DNA of 64,000 nt from contig NZ_CP108032.1 in the NCBI RefSeq assembly GCF_036169555.1, forward strand, positions 3,968,001-4,032,000, in the 5' to 3' direction. Each line of letters starts with the position of its first letter. The first letter of the stretch is position 1. A program made the translations under genes and the position numbers. Positions 8,101-16,717 of the stretch are shown here, one piece after another. This stretch comes from Streptomyces sp. NBC_00306 (GTDB lineage Bacteria > Actinomycetota > Actinomycetes > Streptomycetales > Streptomycetaceae). The notes below the pieces were generated by a model, which was not told the origin of the DNA, ran no database searches, and saw only the letters and a program-made list of their open reading frames with translations.

Positions 8101-9093
8101 ATGGCCAAGAAGCGCCCCCAGACCAAGGCGTCGAAGCCTCCGCACACGGACCGGGGCCGCGCCGCAGGCGCCGATGAACCCGTACCGGTGGTCGGGGCGC
8201 GTGAGCCCTGCCCCTGCGGTTCGGGCCGCCGCTACAAGGCATGTCACGGCCGCGCGGCCTCGCACGCCGTGACCGAGCTGGTCCAGCGTCCGTTCGAGGG
8301 CCTCGCAGGTGAATGCGACTGGGTCGCCCTGCGCGAACTGGTGCCCGCCGCGACGGTCGAGCTGACGCTGAAGGACGGACTGCCCGACGGCGTCCCGTCC
8401 GTGACGCTCGCGACCGTCCTGCCGATGGCGTGGCCCGCGCTGCGCCGCGACGACGGCTCGGTCCTGCTCGGCCTGCAGAACGACACGTCCTCGGGCGACC
8501 TGAGCCGCGACCTCGCCGACACCCTCAACCGCGCGCTCACCTCCCAGCCGGGCAATCCGGTCGCCGGGGAGCGGGTTTCCGGTGACGGTCCGCGACTTCA
8601 GGACCTCCTCGACCCGGACGCCGCGTTCGCGCCGGTCGTCCATTCCGGTTTCGAGTTCTGGATCCCGGACTCGGCGGAGAACGCCACGCCCGAGGTGTCC
8701 GCGTCACTGGAGCGCGCGAACGCCGCGGCGATCCCCACCGTGCGCCTGACGGGAGTCGACTCCGCCTACTGGTGCGAGACGCCGGACAAGAACCACCTGC
8801 GCTGGGTCATGCCGCACGCGGAGGAGAAGCTGCTGGACGCGCTGGCCCGGCTGCACGCCTCCGGTGCCACCTCGCTCGGCGAGGGGACCCGTCTGGTCGG
8901 CTCGTTCCGGGCCCACGGCCTGATGGTCCCCGTCTGGGACCTGCCGACCGGGATGGGCGCCGAGGAGTGCGAGAAGCCGGCGGCCGAGTTCGCCGAGCGG
9001 CTGTCCGAGGCGCTGGCCTCCGACGCTCCGCTTTCCCCCGAGGAGCGCCGCGCCCGCGGCGGTCTCACCAACCGCCAGGTGACCCTCAGCTGA
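8101..9093 (+). CDS. DUF5926 protein with SEC-C zinc motif
   Basis: This 330-residue cytoplasmic protein starts with a basic tail and then a SEC-C zinc-binding motif, PCPCGSGRRYKACHG (about residues 37-50), of the kind found at the C-terminus of SecA. The rest matches the actinobacterial DUF5926 family and includes WVALRELVPAATVELTL and VDSAYWCETPDKNHLRWVM. The SEC-C motif suggests contact with ribosomes or SecA-like partners, but function is unknown. It is monocistronic. Confidence 0.85.
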   Translation: MAKKRPQTKASKPPHTDRGRAAGADEPVPVVGAREPCPCGSGRRYKACHGRAASHAVTELVQRPFEGLAGECDWVALRELVPAATVELTLKDGLPDGVPSVTLATVLPMAWPALRRDDGSVLLGLQNDTSSGDLSRDLADTLNRALTSQPGNPVAGERVSGDGPRLQDLLDPDAAFAPVVHSGFEFWIPDSAENATPEVSASLERANAAAIPTVRLTGVDSAYWCETPDKNHLRWVMPHAEEKLLDALARLHASGATSLGEGTRLVGSFRAHGLMVPVWDLPTGMGAEECEKPAAEFAERLSEALASDAPLSPEERRARGGLTNRQVTLS

Positions 9094-9216
9094 CATCCTT
9101 CCCGGCCGTGAGAAGAGACTGGTGACTCCGGTCACAACTCTCGCCGGGGGCAGCCGAATCGATGTCCGAATAACCGAGATCGAATTTGCGAACCGCCGAT
9201 CTCTTGTTACCGTTCT

Positions 9217-9266
9217 GGAAGCCCGGTCGCTGGTGCATCCCCCGTCGCCAGCGACCGGGCGCTTCC
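9217..9266 (+). ncRNA. stable 17-bp hairpin, terminator or small structured RNA
   Basis: GGAAGCCCGGTCGCTGG at 9217-9233 pairs with CCAGCGACCGG-GCGCTTCC at 9248-9266, with a 14-base loop. It lies in the gap between two convergent genes, so terminator is the simple reading. However, it is 124 bases beyond the DUF5926 stop and is preceded by a relatively AT-rich promoter-like stretch (9160-9215), so a short independent transcript ending here is possible. Confidence 0.5.
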
Positions 9267-9300
9267 ATTTCCGCGGAGCGGTCCGTTCCGCGTGGACGCG

Positions 9301-9873
9301 TCAACTTCCCCCGCTGCCATGGGAGTTGCTCCCGGACCTCAGCAGCAGTGGCGCATCGTCCGAATCCTCGGCAGGCGCGAACTCCGCAACTGCCGAATAA
9401 TCCCCGGATCCGCCCCGAGAAGGCTCCCGCGGTGTCTCACAAACACCCGGTTCGTCACCCGCTTCGACCGCACAGTTGGTCTGCATAGTGCGCCCGCCGG
9501 GTCCCATCAGAGTGAGTACGGAACGCAATTCCTCACCTGTTGCATTCCGGTAGTACGTACGCGCCCAGGCATCGCCGCTCTGCGTCAGCACACAGGTCTG
9601 CGCCTCGATCCCGCCGGGCGATGTCAGTTCCGGACCGCACCGTGCCGCGGAGGCGGGCGATACAGCCGAGCCGGCTGCGGCGGGCGGTTCGGTGGGATCT
9701 GTTTCGGCCGTCTGCGGATCCGGTCGCGTACTTGACTTCGCGTCGACGACGGGTCCCTGTGCGGCGGGCGCGTCCGGCCACAACAGGCCGTCGGCCGGTC
9801 CGGCGACGGCGGCCAGCGGCAACAGCGCGGCGACCACCACGACCGAGGCGATCCCGATCATGCGGAGATTCAT
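9301..9873 (-). CDS. secreted or membrane-anchored protein of unknown function
   Basis: This 190-residue protein has an N-terminal hydrophobic segment (MNLRMIGIASVVVVAALLPLA) that acts as a signal or anchor, a Pro/Thr-rich linker, and a globular region with three or four cysteines (RCGPEL, AQTCVLTQ, TNCAVE, PGVCETP) likely to form disulfides outside the cell. The motif TYYRNATGEELRSVLTLMGPG is its most distinctive part. AGGTGG precedes ATG 9873. I do not recognise the family. Confidence 0.75.
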   Translation of the reverse strand: MNLRMIGIASVVVVAALLPLAAVAGPADGLLWPDAPAAQGPVVDAKSSTRPDPQTAETDPTEPPAAAGSAVSPASAARCGPELTSPGGIEAQTCVLTQSGDAWARTYYRNATGEELRSVLTLMGPGGRTMQTNCAVEAGDEPGVCETPREPSRGGSGDYSAVAEFAPAEDSDDAPLLLRSGSNSHGSGGS

Positions 9874-10026
9874 GGCGCCCACCTGCCGACCGAGCGGAAT
9901 TCCTGACGGTGGACCGACGATATCCGCGGAATACGGGCACGCGGTGCGCCGCACGCCCGTTTTCCCGACAACTCGGGCCGGCTCCAACCCTTACGAGTGA
10001 GGGAGCCGGCCCGAAGAAGCGCCTGT

Positions 10027-10710
10027 TCAGTAAGCCAGCCGACTGCCGCCGTCCGGCGCGCTGGTGCTCGCCTCGACCAGCGCGTCCACCACCGCCTCCA
10101 CATCCGGCAGCCACGGTGCGGCGGAACCGGGCAAGGGAGCCCGCTCCCAGCGCACCTGACCGGTTCCCGCCTCCGCCGGAGGCAGCACCAGATATCCGCC
10201 CTCGCCGTGGAAGCGCAGCGAACTCGGCACGCAGTCCTTGACGAAGAGCAGTTCCCCGAGCTGTTCGAGGGTGTAGGGGGCCACGAGGAGCGACCACCGG
10301 GTGGGCGTCGCGACCACGGGGCCCAGCCGCATGTCCATGCGGTCGAGCGCCGAGAGCGCACGCGCCCCGGCCACCGCCGGCAGGCTCACCGCGCACGGTG
10401 CCCGTCCTCCGGTGGCCAGCACGATCGGAGCGGCCGGCCGGTTGGCCCACCACCAGCGCACCATCTGCTCGTCGGTCGTCGCCGCGAGAATGCCGGGGTC
10501 GAAGGGGTGCGCGCCGGGTACGACGCACTCGGGGTCCGGGCAGGCGCAACCGCGCCCGCGGTCACCGCGGCTTCCGGCCGCCTTCAGTCCCACACCGGGG
10601 AGGACGGGCCATTGCCACGCGGCGGCGTAGGTGAGCGCCGCCCGAAGCTGTACTGGCCCCCTCTTACGCCGGAACAGGAGCCTGCGTCGCCTTCCGAGGA
10701 TCTCGCGCAT
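10027..10710 (-). CDS. prim-pol-like protein lacking the catalytic D-x-D
   Basis: This 227-residue protein resembles the prim-pol domain in layout: a basic start, LRAALTYAAAWQWPVLPGVG, a cysteine cluster CACPDPECVVPGAHP, WWWANRPAAPIVLATGG, then a beta-rich half ending GGYLVLPPAE. Where active prim-pol proteins have I-D-x-D, this one reads CAVSLPAVAG, so the metal-binding aspartates are absent and catalysis is unlikely. I chose ATG 10710 because AAGGAA precedes it. It is divergent from the phosphatase gene. Its role is unknown; it may bind nucleic acid or nucleotide without synthesising a primer. Confidence 0.7.
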   Translation of the reverse strand: MREILGRRRRLLFRRKRGPVQLRAALTYAAAWQWPVLPGVGLKAAGSRGDRGRGCACPDPECVVPGAHPFDPGILAATTDEQMVRWWWANRPAAPIVLATGGRAPCAVSLPAVAGARALSALDRMDMRLGPVVATPTRWSLLVAPYTLEQLGELLFVKDCVPSSLRFHGEGGYLVLPPAEAGTGQVRWERAPLPGSAAPWLPDVEAVVDALVEASTSAPDGGSRLAY

Positions 10711-11197
10711 GAGCGCTCGTTCCTTTCCGTTGAACGCCGAGGTCCACATCACAACATGTGTGCAGCTCTTCACTGTGCGTACAAGTCGGCGCATCACCGC
10801 CCCTTGCCGGTGGCATGGGCGACTCCCCGCTTCGTCTGCGGCAGGATCGCCGCTCGGGGGCCGAACGTGGGCTGTAGTCCATTAAACGCATGGCGAGGGG
10901 TGGCGCGCGCGTGGCGCTTGCCGTCCCGTCAAAACTTTTCCCCGCCACCCGGGGATGCGGCGCGGCCCACGGCTGTTAGGACGCCCGTGCCCGTCGCCAG
11001 GTTCCGGGGCGGAATCAACTGCCCCTGGCCGTCACCGTTTACGTACCCAGCACGTTTGGTATGACGCGTCCCTCTGGGGCCTGAGCCCTGGAGGGATCCA
11101 CTGCCGAACGCCCTCAGTCGACCCCAATTCGCCGCCACGGGGTGCATTTTTCGGCCAAGTTCATGGTCACCTAGACACCACCAATCCCACTGGTCCA
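10711..11197. other. long divergent intergenic region
   Basis: This 487-base gap separates the prim-pol-like gene (minus) from the GAF-SpoIIE phosphatase gene (plus). It contains AT-richer islands near 10760, 10875 and 11140 (GGTGCATTTTTCGGCC) that could be promoters. The plus frame is open back to 10955, so the true start of the phosphatase is uncertain within this gap. I see no RNA gene or repeat. Confidence 0.35.
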
Positions 11198-12739
11198 ATG
11201 CTGGACATCCCCTTCCTTGTGCGTGTACATGTGGATGCATTGATAGCGGCGCAGAATGACATGGGGGTTTGCGATGCTATTGAGCGAAACGCACCAGTCG
11301 GAAAGCCGGCTGCCATGAGCGCCCCTCACCTGCCGAAAGTGGCTGGAATCGACTCGGCAGTCCCCAACCCCACGCACACTGCCCACTCGCTGCCCTCCCT
11401 GCCCACCCCTCCCGGCGCGGTCCTCCAGGACCGGCTGGCCGGCTGGGTCTCCGATCTCACGACCCTGCACGAGCTGACCGAGCGCCTGGCCAGGACCGGC
11501 ACGCTGGACACAGCACTTCACGAACTGCTGCGCGCCGGCGCCGCCCTCGTCGGAGCGCGCCGGGGCATGGTCGTCCTCGAACCGGTGGCGGACGCCCGGC
11601 GCGCCGACTGCTTCGACGCGGACCACGGGCCTGCGTTCACCAAGGGCCTCGGACTCAGCCACGCCGAACTCGGGCACATCGAGACCGTCCCGCGCCTCGC
11701 GACCGCGTACGGCCGCATCCTGGACGGCCGTCGGCCCGGTGGACTGCCGGGCCCGGCCACCTCCCCGGAGGCCGTCGCCCAGCCCGATCTGCTCGCCGAC
11801 GAATCGCTCGACCCCCTGCACCGCGACGTCGTGGTCCGCCTCGGCTACGCCGCGAGTTTCACCCAGCCCCTCGCCTCCGAGACCGCGGGCACCCTGGGCG
11901 CGGCCGTCTGGATGTACGACGAACCCGCCACCCCTGTGGAGCGTCAGCGTCATCTCGTCGGCCTCTACATGCGCTACGCCACCGAACACCTGGCACGCCT
12001 GCTGGAACTGGAGCACGCACGGGAGACCGTGGCGACCGTCGCCGAGGAACTGCTGCCGAGCAGGCTGCCCCGGGTGCCCGGGGTCCAGCTCGCCGCACGC
12101 CACCGCACGGGACCGCAGGGCGGGGGCGACTGGTACGACGCGCTGCCGCTGCCGGAGGGCGCACTGGGCCTCGCCGTCGGATCGGTCAGCGGATCCGGCC
12201 CGAGCGCGCTCGCCGCGATGGGCCGGCTGCGCGCCTCCCTGCGGGCGTACGCGGTGATGGAGGGCGAGGACCCTGTCGCCGTCCTGTCCGATCTCGAACT
12301 GCTGCTGCGGCTGACCGAACCCGCCCGTACCGCCACGGCGCTGTTCGCCTACGCCGAACCTGCGGTCGGGAAGATCGTGCTGGCCGGGGCGGGGCACACC
12401 CCGCCGTTGCTCATCAGCGAGCACCGCACCGAGTTCGTCGAGACCTCCCTGTCCGCGCCGCTGGGCATGCTCGCGTGCTGGGAGGCACCGAGCGTCGAGA
12501 TCTCGCCCGAGCCGGGAGAAACGGTGCTCCTCTACACCGACGGACTGCTGCGGCGGACCGGTGACCCGATGGACCGGGCGTTCGCACGGCTGCACGCGGC
12601 CGCCGCGAGCGTGCCCCGGGCGGCCCGCCAGGACCCGGCCGCCATCGCCGACCATGTACTGCGCACGGTGCTCCCTGACGGTCTCGACCGGGACGGGACG
12701 GGAGAGGACGTCGTCCTGCTGGCCGCCCGCTTCGACTGA
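11198..12739 (+). CDS. GAF domain plus SpoIIE/PP2C-type protein phosphatase
   Basis: This 513-residue cytoplasmic protein has a variable N-terminal region, a GAF-like sensor (about residues 80-270) and a C-terminal PP2C/SpoIIE phosphatase domain. The phosphatase signatures are GGGDWYDALPLPEGALGLAVG, AGAGHTPPLL, LLYTDGLLRR and DGTGEDVVLLAARFD, which supply the metal-binding aspartates. Such enzymes dephosphorylate anti-anti-sigma factors and so counter RsbW-like kinases; two kinase-like proteins are encoded at 7311-7823 and 14419-14877. The start at ATG 11198 gives MLDIPFLVRVHV, which I think is the family start, but it lacks a clear ribosome binding site. Confidence 0.85.
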   Translation: MLDIPFLVRVHVDALIAAQNDMGVCDAIERNAPVGKPAAMSAPHLPKVAGIDSAVPNPTHTAHSLPSLPTPPGAVLQDRLAGWVSDLTTLHELTERLARTGTLDTALHELLRAGAALVGARRGMVVLEPVADARRADCFDADHGPAFTKGLGLSHAELGHIETVPRLATAYGRILDGRRPGGLPGPATSPEAVAQPDLLADESLDPLHRDVVVRLGYAASFTQPLASETAGTLGAAVWMYDEPATPVERQRHLVGLYMRYATEHLARLLELEHARETVATVAEELLPSRLPRVPGVQLAARHRTGPQGGGDWYDALPLPEGALGLAVGSVSGSGPSALAAMGRLRASLRAYAVMEGEDPVAVLSDLELLLRLTEPARTATALFAYAEPAVGKIVLAGAGHTPPLLISEHRTEFVETSLSAPLGMLACWEAPSVEISPEPGETVLLYTDGLLRRTGDPMDRAFARLHAAAASVPRAARQDPAAIADHVLRTVLPDGLDRDGTGEDVVLLAARFD

Positions 12740-12750
12740 TTCCTCACACG

Positions 12751-12759
12751 TTGTCCACA
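12751..12759 (+). other. single DnaA box
   Basis: TTGTCCACA, identical to the preferred Streptomyces DnaA box, stands alone between the phosphatase stop and the pepP start. A 9-mer can occur by chance, but several more lie elsewhere in the window. Confidence 0.45.
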
Positions 12760-12828
12760 GGGCGACAGGACGTCTTCCCCTCGCACATACGATGGACAAC
12801 GGTCCAGTGTCGTATCGAGGAGGCAGAC

Positions 12829-14316
12829 GTGGCCGAGGAGCTCACCCCGGCGGATTCCGACGAGGCCGCTGCGGCAGCGGGCGCGGAAGAAGAAGAGCAG
12901 CCGATCAAGCAGCGCAAGAACGGCCTGTACCCGGGCGTGTCCGACGAGCTCGCGGAGAACATGACGAGCGGCTGGGCGGACACCGAGCTGCGCGATCTCG
13001 AGCCCATCGCACAGGCGGCGCACACCGCCGACCGCCGTGCGGCGCTCTCGGCGCGCTTTCCCGGTGAGCGGCTGGTGATCCCCTCCGGGAATCTGAAGAC
13101 CCGCTCCAACGACACCGAGTACGCGTTCCGCGCGTCCACCGAGTACGCCTACCTCACCGGTGACCAGAGCGAGGACGGCGTCCTCGTCCTGGAGCCGCAG
13201 GGCGGCGGCCACCGTGCCACGGTCTATCTGCTGCCCCGTTCCGACCGGGAGAACGGCGAGTTCTGGCTGTCCGGCCAGGGTGAGCTGTGGGTCGGCCGCA
13301 GGCACTCGCTCGCGGAGGCCGAGCAGCTGCTGGGCATCCCCGCCAAGGACGTGCGCGAACTGCCGGAGAAGCTGCGCGAGGCGACCGGTCCGGTCCGCGT
13401 CGTCCGCGGGCACGACGCGGCCATCGAGGCCGCGCTGACCGACAAGGTCACCGCCGAGCGTGACGAGGAGCTGCGGGTCAACCTCTCCGAGGCGCGCGCC
13501 GTCAAGGACGCGTTCGAGATCGGCGAGCTGCAGAAGGCGTGCGACTCCACCGCCCGCGGTTTCGAGGACGTGGTCAAGGTCCTCGACAAGGCCGAGGCCA
13601 CGAGCGAGCGCTACATCGAGGGCACGTTCTTCCTGCGCGCCCGCGTCGAGGGCAACGACGTCGGCTACGGCTCGATCTGCGCCGCCGGACCGCACGCGAC
13701 CACCCTGCACTGGGTGCGCAACGACGGCCCGGTCCGCTCCGGCGATCTGCTCCTGCTGGACGCCGGCGTGGAGACCCACACCCTCTACACCGCGGACGTC
13801 ACCCGCACGCTGCCGATCAACGGCCGCTACAGCGAGTTGCAGCGCACCATCTACGACGCGGTGTACGACGCCCAGGAGGCCGGTATCACGGCCGTCAAGC
13901 CGGGTGCCAAGTACCGCGACTTCCACGACGCCGCGCAGCGCGTGCTCACCGAGCGGCTCGTCGAATGGGGTCTGGTCGAGGGCCCGGTGGAGCGGGTGCT
14001 GGAGCTGGGCCTTCAGCGCCGCTGGACGCTCCACGGCACCGGCCACATGCTCGGCATGGACGTCCACGACTGCGCCGCCGCGCGCACCGAGGCGTACGTC
14101 GACGGGACGCTGGAGCCGGGCATGTGCCTGACGGTGGAGCCCGGGCTCTACTTCCAGGCGGACGACCTGACCGTGCCGGAGGAGTACCGCGGCATCGGTG
14201 TCCGGATCGAGGACGACATCCTGGTCACCGAGGACGGCAACAGGAATCTGTCGGCGGCGCTCCCGCGCCGGGCCGACGAGGTCGAGGCCTGGATGGCGGC
14301 GCTCAAGCAGGGCTGA
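12829..14316 (+). CDS. Xaa-Pro aminopeptidase (aminopeptidase P, M24B)
   Basis: This 495-residue metallopeptidase removes N-terminal residues preceding proline. After an acidic N-terminal region come the creatinase-like N-domain (from about 55) and the pita-bread catalytic domain. Metal ligands are visible in LLLLDAGVETHTLYTADVTRT (two Asp), TLHGTGHMLGMDVHD (His), MCLTVEPGLYF (Glu) and GVRIEDDILVT (Glu). GTG 12829 has GAGGAGG five bases upstream, which decides the start. It is cytoplasmic and monocistronic, ending at the convergent hairpin at 14330-14358. Confidence 0.94.
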   Translation: MAEELTPADSDEAAAAAGAEEEEQPIKQRKNGLYPGVSDELAENMTSGWADTELRDLEPIAQAAHTADRRAALSARFPGERLVIPSGNLKTRSNDTEYAFRASTEYAYLTGDQSEDGVLVLEPQGGGHRATVYLLPRSDRENGEFWLSGQGELWVGRRHSLAEAEQLLGIPAKDVRELPEKLREATGPVRVVRGHDAAIEAALTDKVTAERDEELRVNLSEARAVKDAFEIGELQKACDSTARGFEDVVKVLDKAEATSERYIEGTFFLRARVEGNDVGYGSICAAGPHATTLHWVRNDGPVRSGDLLLLDAGVETHTLYTADVTRTLPINGRYSELQRTIYDAVYDAQEAGITAVKPGAKYRDFHDAAQRVLTERLVEWGLVEGPVERVLELGLQRRWTLHGTGHMLGMDVHDCAAARTEAYVDGTLEPGMCLTVEPGLYFQADDLTVPEEYRGIGVRIEDDILVTEDGNRNLSAALPRRADEVEAWMAALKQG

Positions 14317-14329
14317 GACGAGACGCACC

Positions 14330-14358
14330 GAGTCGGGCCGGGCACATCGGGCCGACTC
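14330..14358. terminator. convergent terminator hairpin
   Basis: GAGTCGGGCC at 14330-14339 pairs with GGCCGACTC ending at 14358 with one bulged base. It lies between the convergent pepP and RsbW-like genes. Confidence 0.5.
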
Positions 14359-14418
14359 GGGACCGGGAGGGCGTGGCTGCCCCGGGTCTTGGTGGAGGGA
14401 TCCTCGGACGAGGACGTC

Positions 14419-14877
14419 TCACGAGACCTTGAGCAGCGCGTCCTCCCGCCATTTGAGGACCTTGTCGAAACTGACCACCGCTCCCCGCCCCGGCCGGTTG
14501 CCGAAGTGGACGTGGTCGGCGAGCTGCTCGATGAGACAGAGCCCCCGGCCGCTCTCGGCGGAGGCCGGAGCCTGCGGCAGGGCGTGGGCGCAGCCCGCGG
14601 CGTAGACAGGGAATCCGGGGCCGGAGTCGGAGACTTCGATACGGCACGTCTCGCCGTCCAGATAGGCGGTGACGCAGTAGTCGGCCGAGGCATCGCCGTG
14701 CCCCTTGTCGCCGCCGTGCTCGACCGCGTTCGCACAGGCCTCACTGAGCGCGACCGAGAGGTCGAACGAGATGTCGGGGTCGACGCCCGCGGTCTCCATC
14801 GTGCCGAGCAGCAGGCGCCGGGCGAGCGGAATGCTCGCGGCTTCGCGCCGCAAGTGGAGTGACCACCAGATGCTCAT
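14419..14877 (-). CDS. RsbW-like anti-sigma/serine kinase ATPase
   Basis: This 152-residue protein is a single GHKL ATPase domain with N box ALSEACANAVEHG, G1 box VSDSGPGFPVY and G2 box ESGRGLCLIEQLADHV. It belongs to the large Streptomyces family of RsbW-like regulators acting in partner-switching with STAS proteins and SpoIIE phosphatases. AGGAGG lies seven bases before ATG 14877, and the bases around it (CAGCC-AGGA-GGCTG) can fold so that the Shine-Dalgarno sequence forms the loop. No cognate sigma gene adjoins. Confidence 0.88.
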   Translation of the reverse strand: MSIWWSLHLRREAASIPLARRLLLGTMETAGVDPDISFDLSVALSEACANAVEHGGDKGHGDASADYCVTAYLDGETCRIEVSDSGPGFPVYAAGCAHALPQAPASAESGRGLCLIEQLADHVHFGNRPGRGAVVSFDKVLKWREDALLKVS

Positions 14878-15069
14878 GCTCCAGCCTCCTGGCTGCGGCT
14901 CGACATACCGTTACGTATTGCCCCAAGACACGCTCGGTAAGCACATGGTTGACGTGAGTGCGCTCATTCGGCCGACGCGCGCCACCAGGGCGGCGGTGTA
15001 TACCGCCAAAGCGGATCTTCCGGACCTGCCGTACGGGGCCCGTTGACGCAGTGCGATGATGACCCGGCC

Positions 15070-15855
15070 ATGTCGTCCCCACCCGTTGCGCGTACCGGAG
15101 CCGGTCTGCGGCTGCTGAGGGCCGCGGTGTTCACCGCGGTCTGTGTCGTGCTGTCCGGGACGGGGCATGCGATCGCCGCCTGCGAGGGCGTCGCGGCGTG
15201 GTCGCTCGCAGTGGGCTTCCTGGGCATGTTCGCGCTGGTCCTGCCCTTTGCGGGCCGTGTTCGCGCACTGCCGTCGATCGCCGTCGCCCTGAGCGTCGGA
15301 CAGCTCGCCCTGCACGCCCTGTTCGGTCTGGGGCAGCATCAGCTGCGGCTCGCGCCGGCGGCGGACGACGCACTGATCCGTACGGCGGCGAAGCTGGTCT
15401 GCGGGGCGGGCGCCTCGTCCCTGACTCCCGCGGACGCGCACCGGATCGTCACCGCGGCGGGAGTCACTCCGCCGGGGCACGGCACGCACACCTCTGTGAC
15501 GCACTCCACCGTGCCGCAGGCGGAGCTGTGGCCTTCGCTTCCGATGCTGCTGGGGCACCTGCTGGCGGCTCTCGTGACCGGCTGGCTGCTGCGCCGCGGA
15601 GACCTGGCGCTGGCCCGGTTGATCCGGCTGTCGGCCGACTCCGCCCAGGAGGTGGCCGAGGCCGCCTGGCTGCGCCCGCTGCGCGCCGCGCTCGCTCTCG
15701 TACGGACGCTGCGCGGCGGGCTCGTACGAACCCCTCTGCCCGGTGCGCGCGCCGTAGCGGCGTCGGCCGGTCCTCCCCCGACGGCAGCGGGAGAGGCACT
15801 CCAGCACACGGTGATCAGGCGCGGGCCGCCCGCCCGCCTCGAACTCGCAGCCTGA
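15070..15855 (+). CDS. multi-pass membrane protein, first gene of the copper locus
   Basis: This 261-residue protein has four to five hydrophobic segments (about 15-33, 40-60, 66-84, 155-175) and a basic cytoplasmic tail. A mid-protein loop carries HGTHTSVTHST and nearby histidines that could bind metal outside the membrane. It is followed 96 bases later by ycnI-like, sco, PCu(A)C, copCD and dyp genes on the same strand, so a role in copper handling is likely by context. The conserved N-terminus GLRLLRAAVFTAVCVVLSGTGH begins just after ATG 15070. No reaction can be assigned. Confidence 0.75.
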   Translation: MSSPPVARTGAGLRLLRAAVFTAVCVVLSGTGHAIAACEGVAAWSLAVGFLGMFALVLPFAGRVRALPSIAVALSVGQLALHALFGLGQHQLRLAPAADDALIRTAAKLVCGAGASSLTPADAHRIVTAAGVTPPGHGTHTSVTHSTVPQAELWPSLPMLLGHLLAALVTGWLLRRGDLALARLIRLSADSAQEVAEAAWLRPLRAALALVRTLRGGLVRTPLPGARAVAASAGPPPTAAGEALQHTVIRRGPPARLELAA

Positions 15856-15951
15856 CGCGGCCCACTCGACGGGAGTGGTGCCGTGGTGCCCGCGCATCCT
15901 CCCGCGCCCGGCACACATCACCTCTCCTCACCAGTGGAGTGTTCCCAAGCC

Positions 15952-16686
15952 ATGAACCTTTCCCGTATCGCCGTCGTGTCCGGTGTCGCCGCGTCCTCCG
16001 TGCTGCTGCTGTCCGGCACCGCCTTCGCGCACGTCAGCGTCCAGCCGCAGGGCGAAGCCGCCAAGGGCGGCTACGCCACGGTCAACTTCAAGGTCCCCAA
16101 CGAGCGTGACGACGCCTCGACCGTGAAGCTCGAGGTCAACCTCCCGGCCGATCACCCGATGGCGTCCGTGATGCCGCAGCCCGTTCCCGGCTGGAAGGCC
16201 GTCGTCACCAAGACCAAGCTGGCCAAGCCTCTCGAGGTGCACGGGAAGCAGATCACCGAGGCCCCGTCCAAGATCACGTGGACCGCGGCCGGCGGCAAGA
16301 TCGCTCCGGGTGAGTTCCAGCAGTTCCCGGTCTCCCTCGGCCGGCTGCCCGAGGACACCGACCAGCTGGTGTTCAAGGCCCTCCAGACGTACGACAACAA
16401 GGAGGTCGTGCGCTGGATCGAGGAGGCGAAGGAGGGCGCGGCCGAGCCCGAGTCCCCCGCGCCGGTCCTGAAGCTGTCGGCCGCCGCCGAAGACGGCCAC
16501 GGCGCCGCGGGTGCCTCCGCCTCGAAGGCCGGCGCCAAGGACACCGCGGCCGACGACTCCAAGGCCGAGACGGCCTCCGCCGACGACACGGACACCTTCG
16601 CCCGCGTCCTCGGGATCGTCGGCATCCTGATCGGCGCGGCAGGTGTCGCCTTCGGTGTCCTGGCCGGCCGCCGCCGCACCGCCTGA
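15952..16686 (+). CDS. YcnI-family (DUF1775) copper-binding membrane protein
   Basis: This 244-residue exported protein has a signal peptide ending GTAFA, so the mature chain would begin HVSVQPQGEAAKGG with an N-terminal histidine that in YcnI proteins forms part of the copper site. The DUF1775 domain fills about residues 26-155, with VNLPADHPMASV and WTAAGGKIAPGEF. A low-complexity Ala/Asp/Ser linker follows, then one C-terminal transmembrane helix and an RRR stop. It would present copper on the outer face of the membrane next to Sco and the PCu(A)C chaperone. Confidence 0.92.
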   Translation: MNLSRIAVVSGVAASSVLLLSGTAFAHVSVQPQGEAAKGGYATVNFKVPNERDDASTVKLEVNLPADHPMASVMPQPVPGWKAVVTKTKLAKPLEVHGKQITEAPSKITWTAAGGKIAPGEFQQFPVSLGRLPEDTDQLVFKALQTYDNKEVVRWIEEAKEGAAEPESPAPVLKLSAAAEDGHGAAGASASKAGAKDTAADDSKAETASADDTDTFARVLGIVGILIGAAGVAFGVLAGRRRTA

Positions 16687-16717
16687 CACCCCACATCACT
16701 TCCGGGAACTTTCTCTC

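Noticed and set aside
9122..9400. 92-codon plus-strand frame after the DUF5926 gene
   Set aside because: It spans the hairpin at 9217-9266, has no conserved feature and runs into the secreted-protein gene on the other strand.
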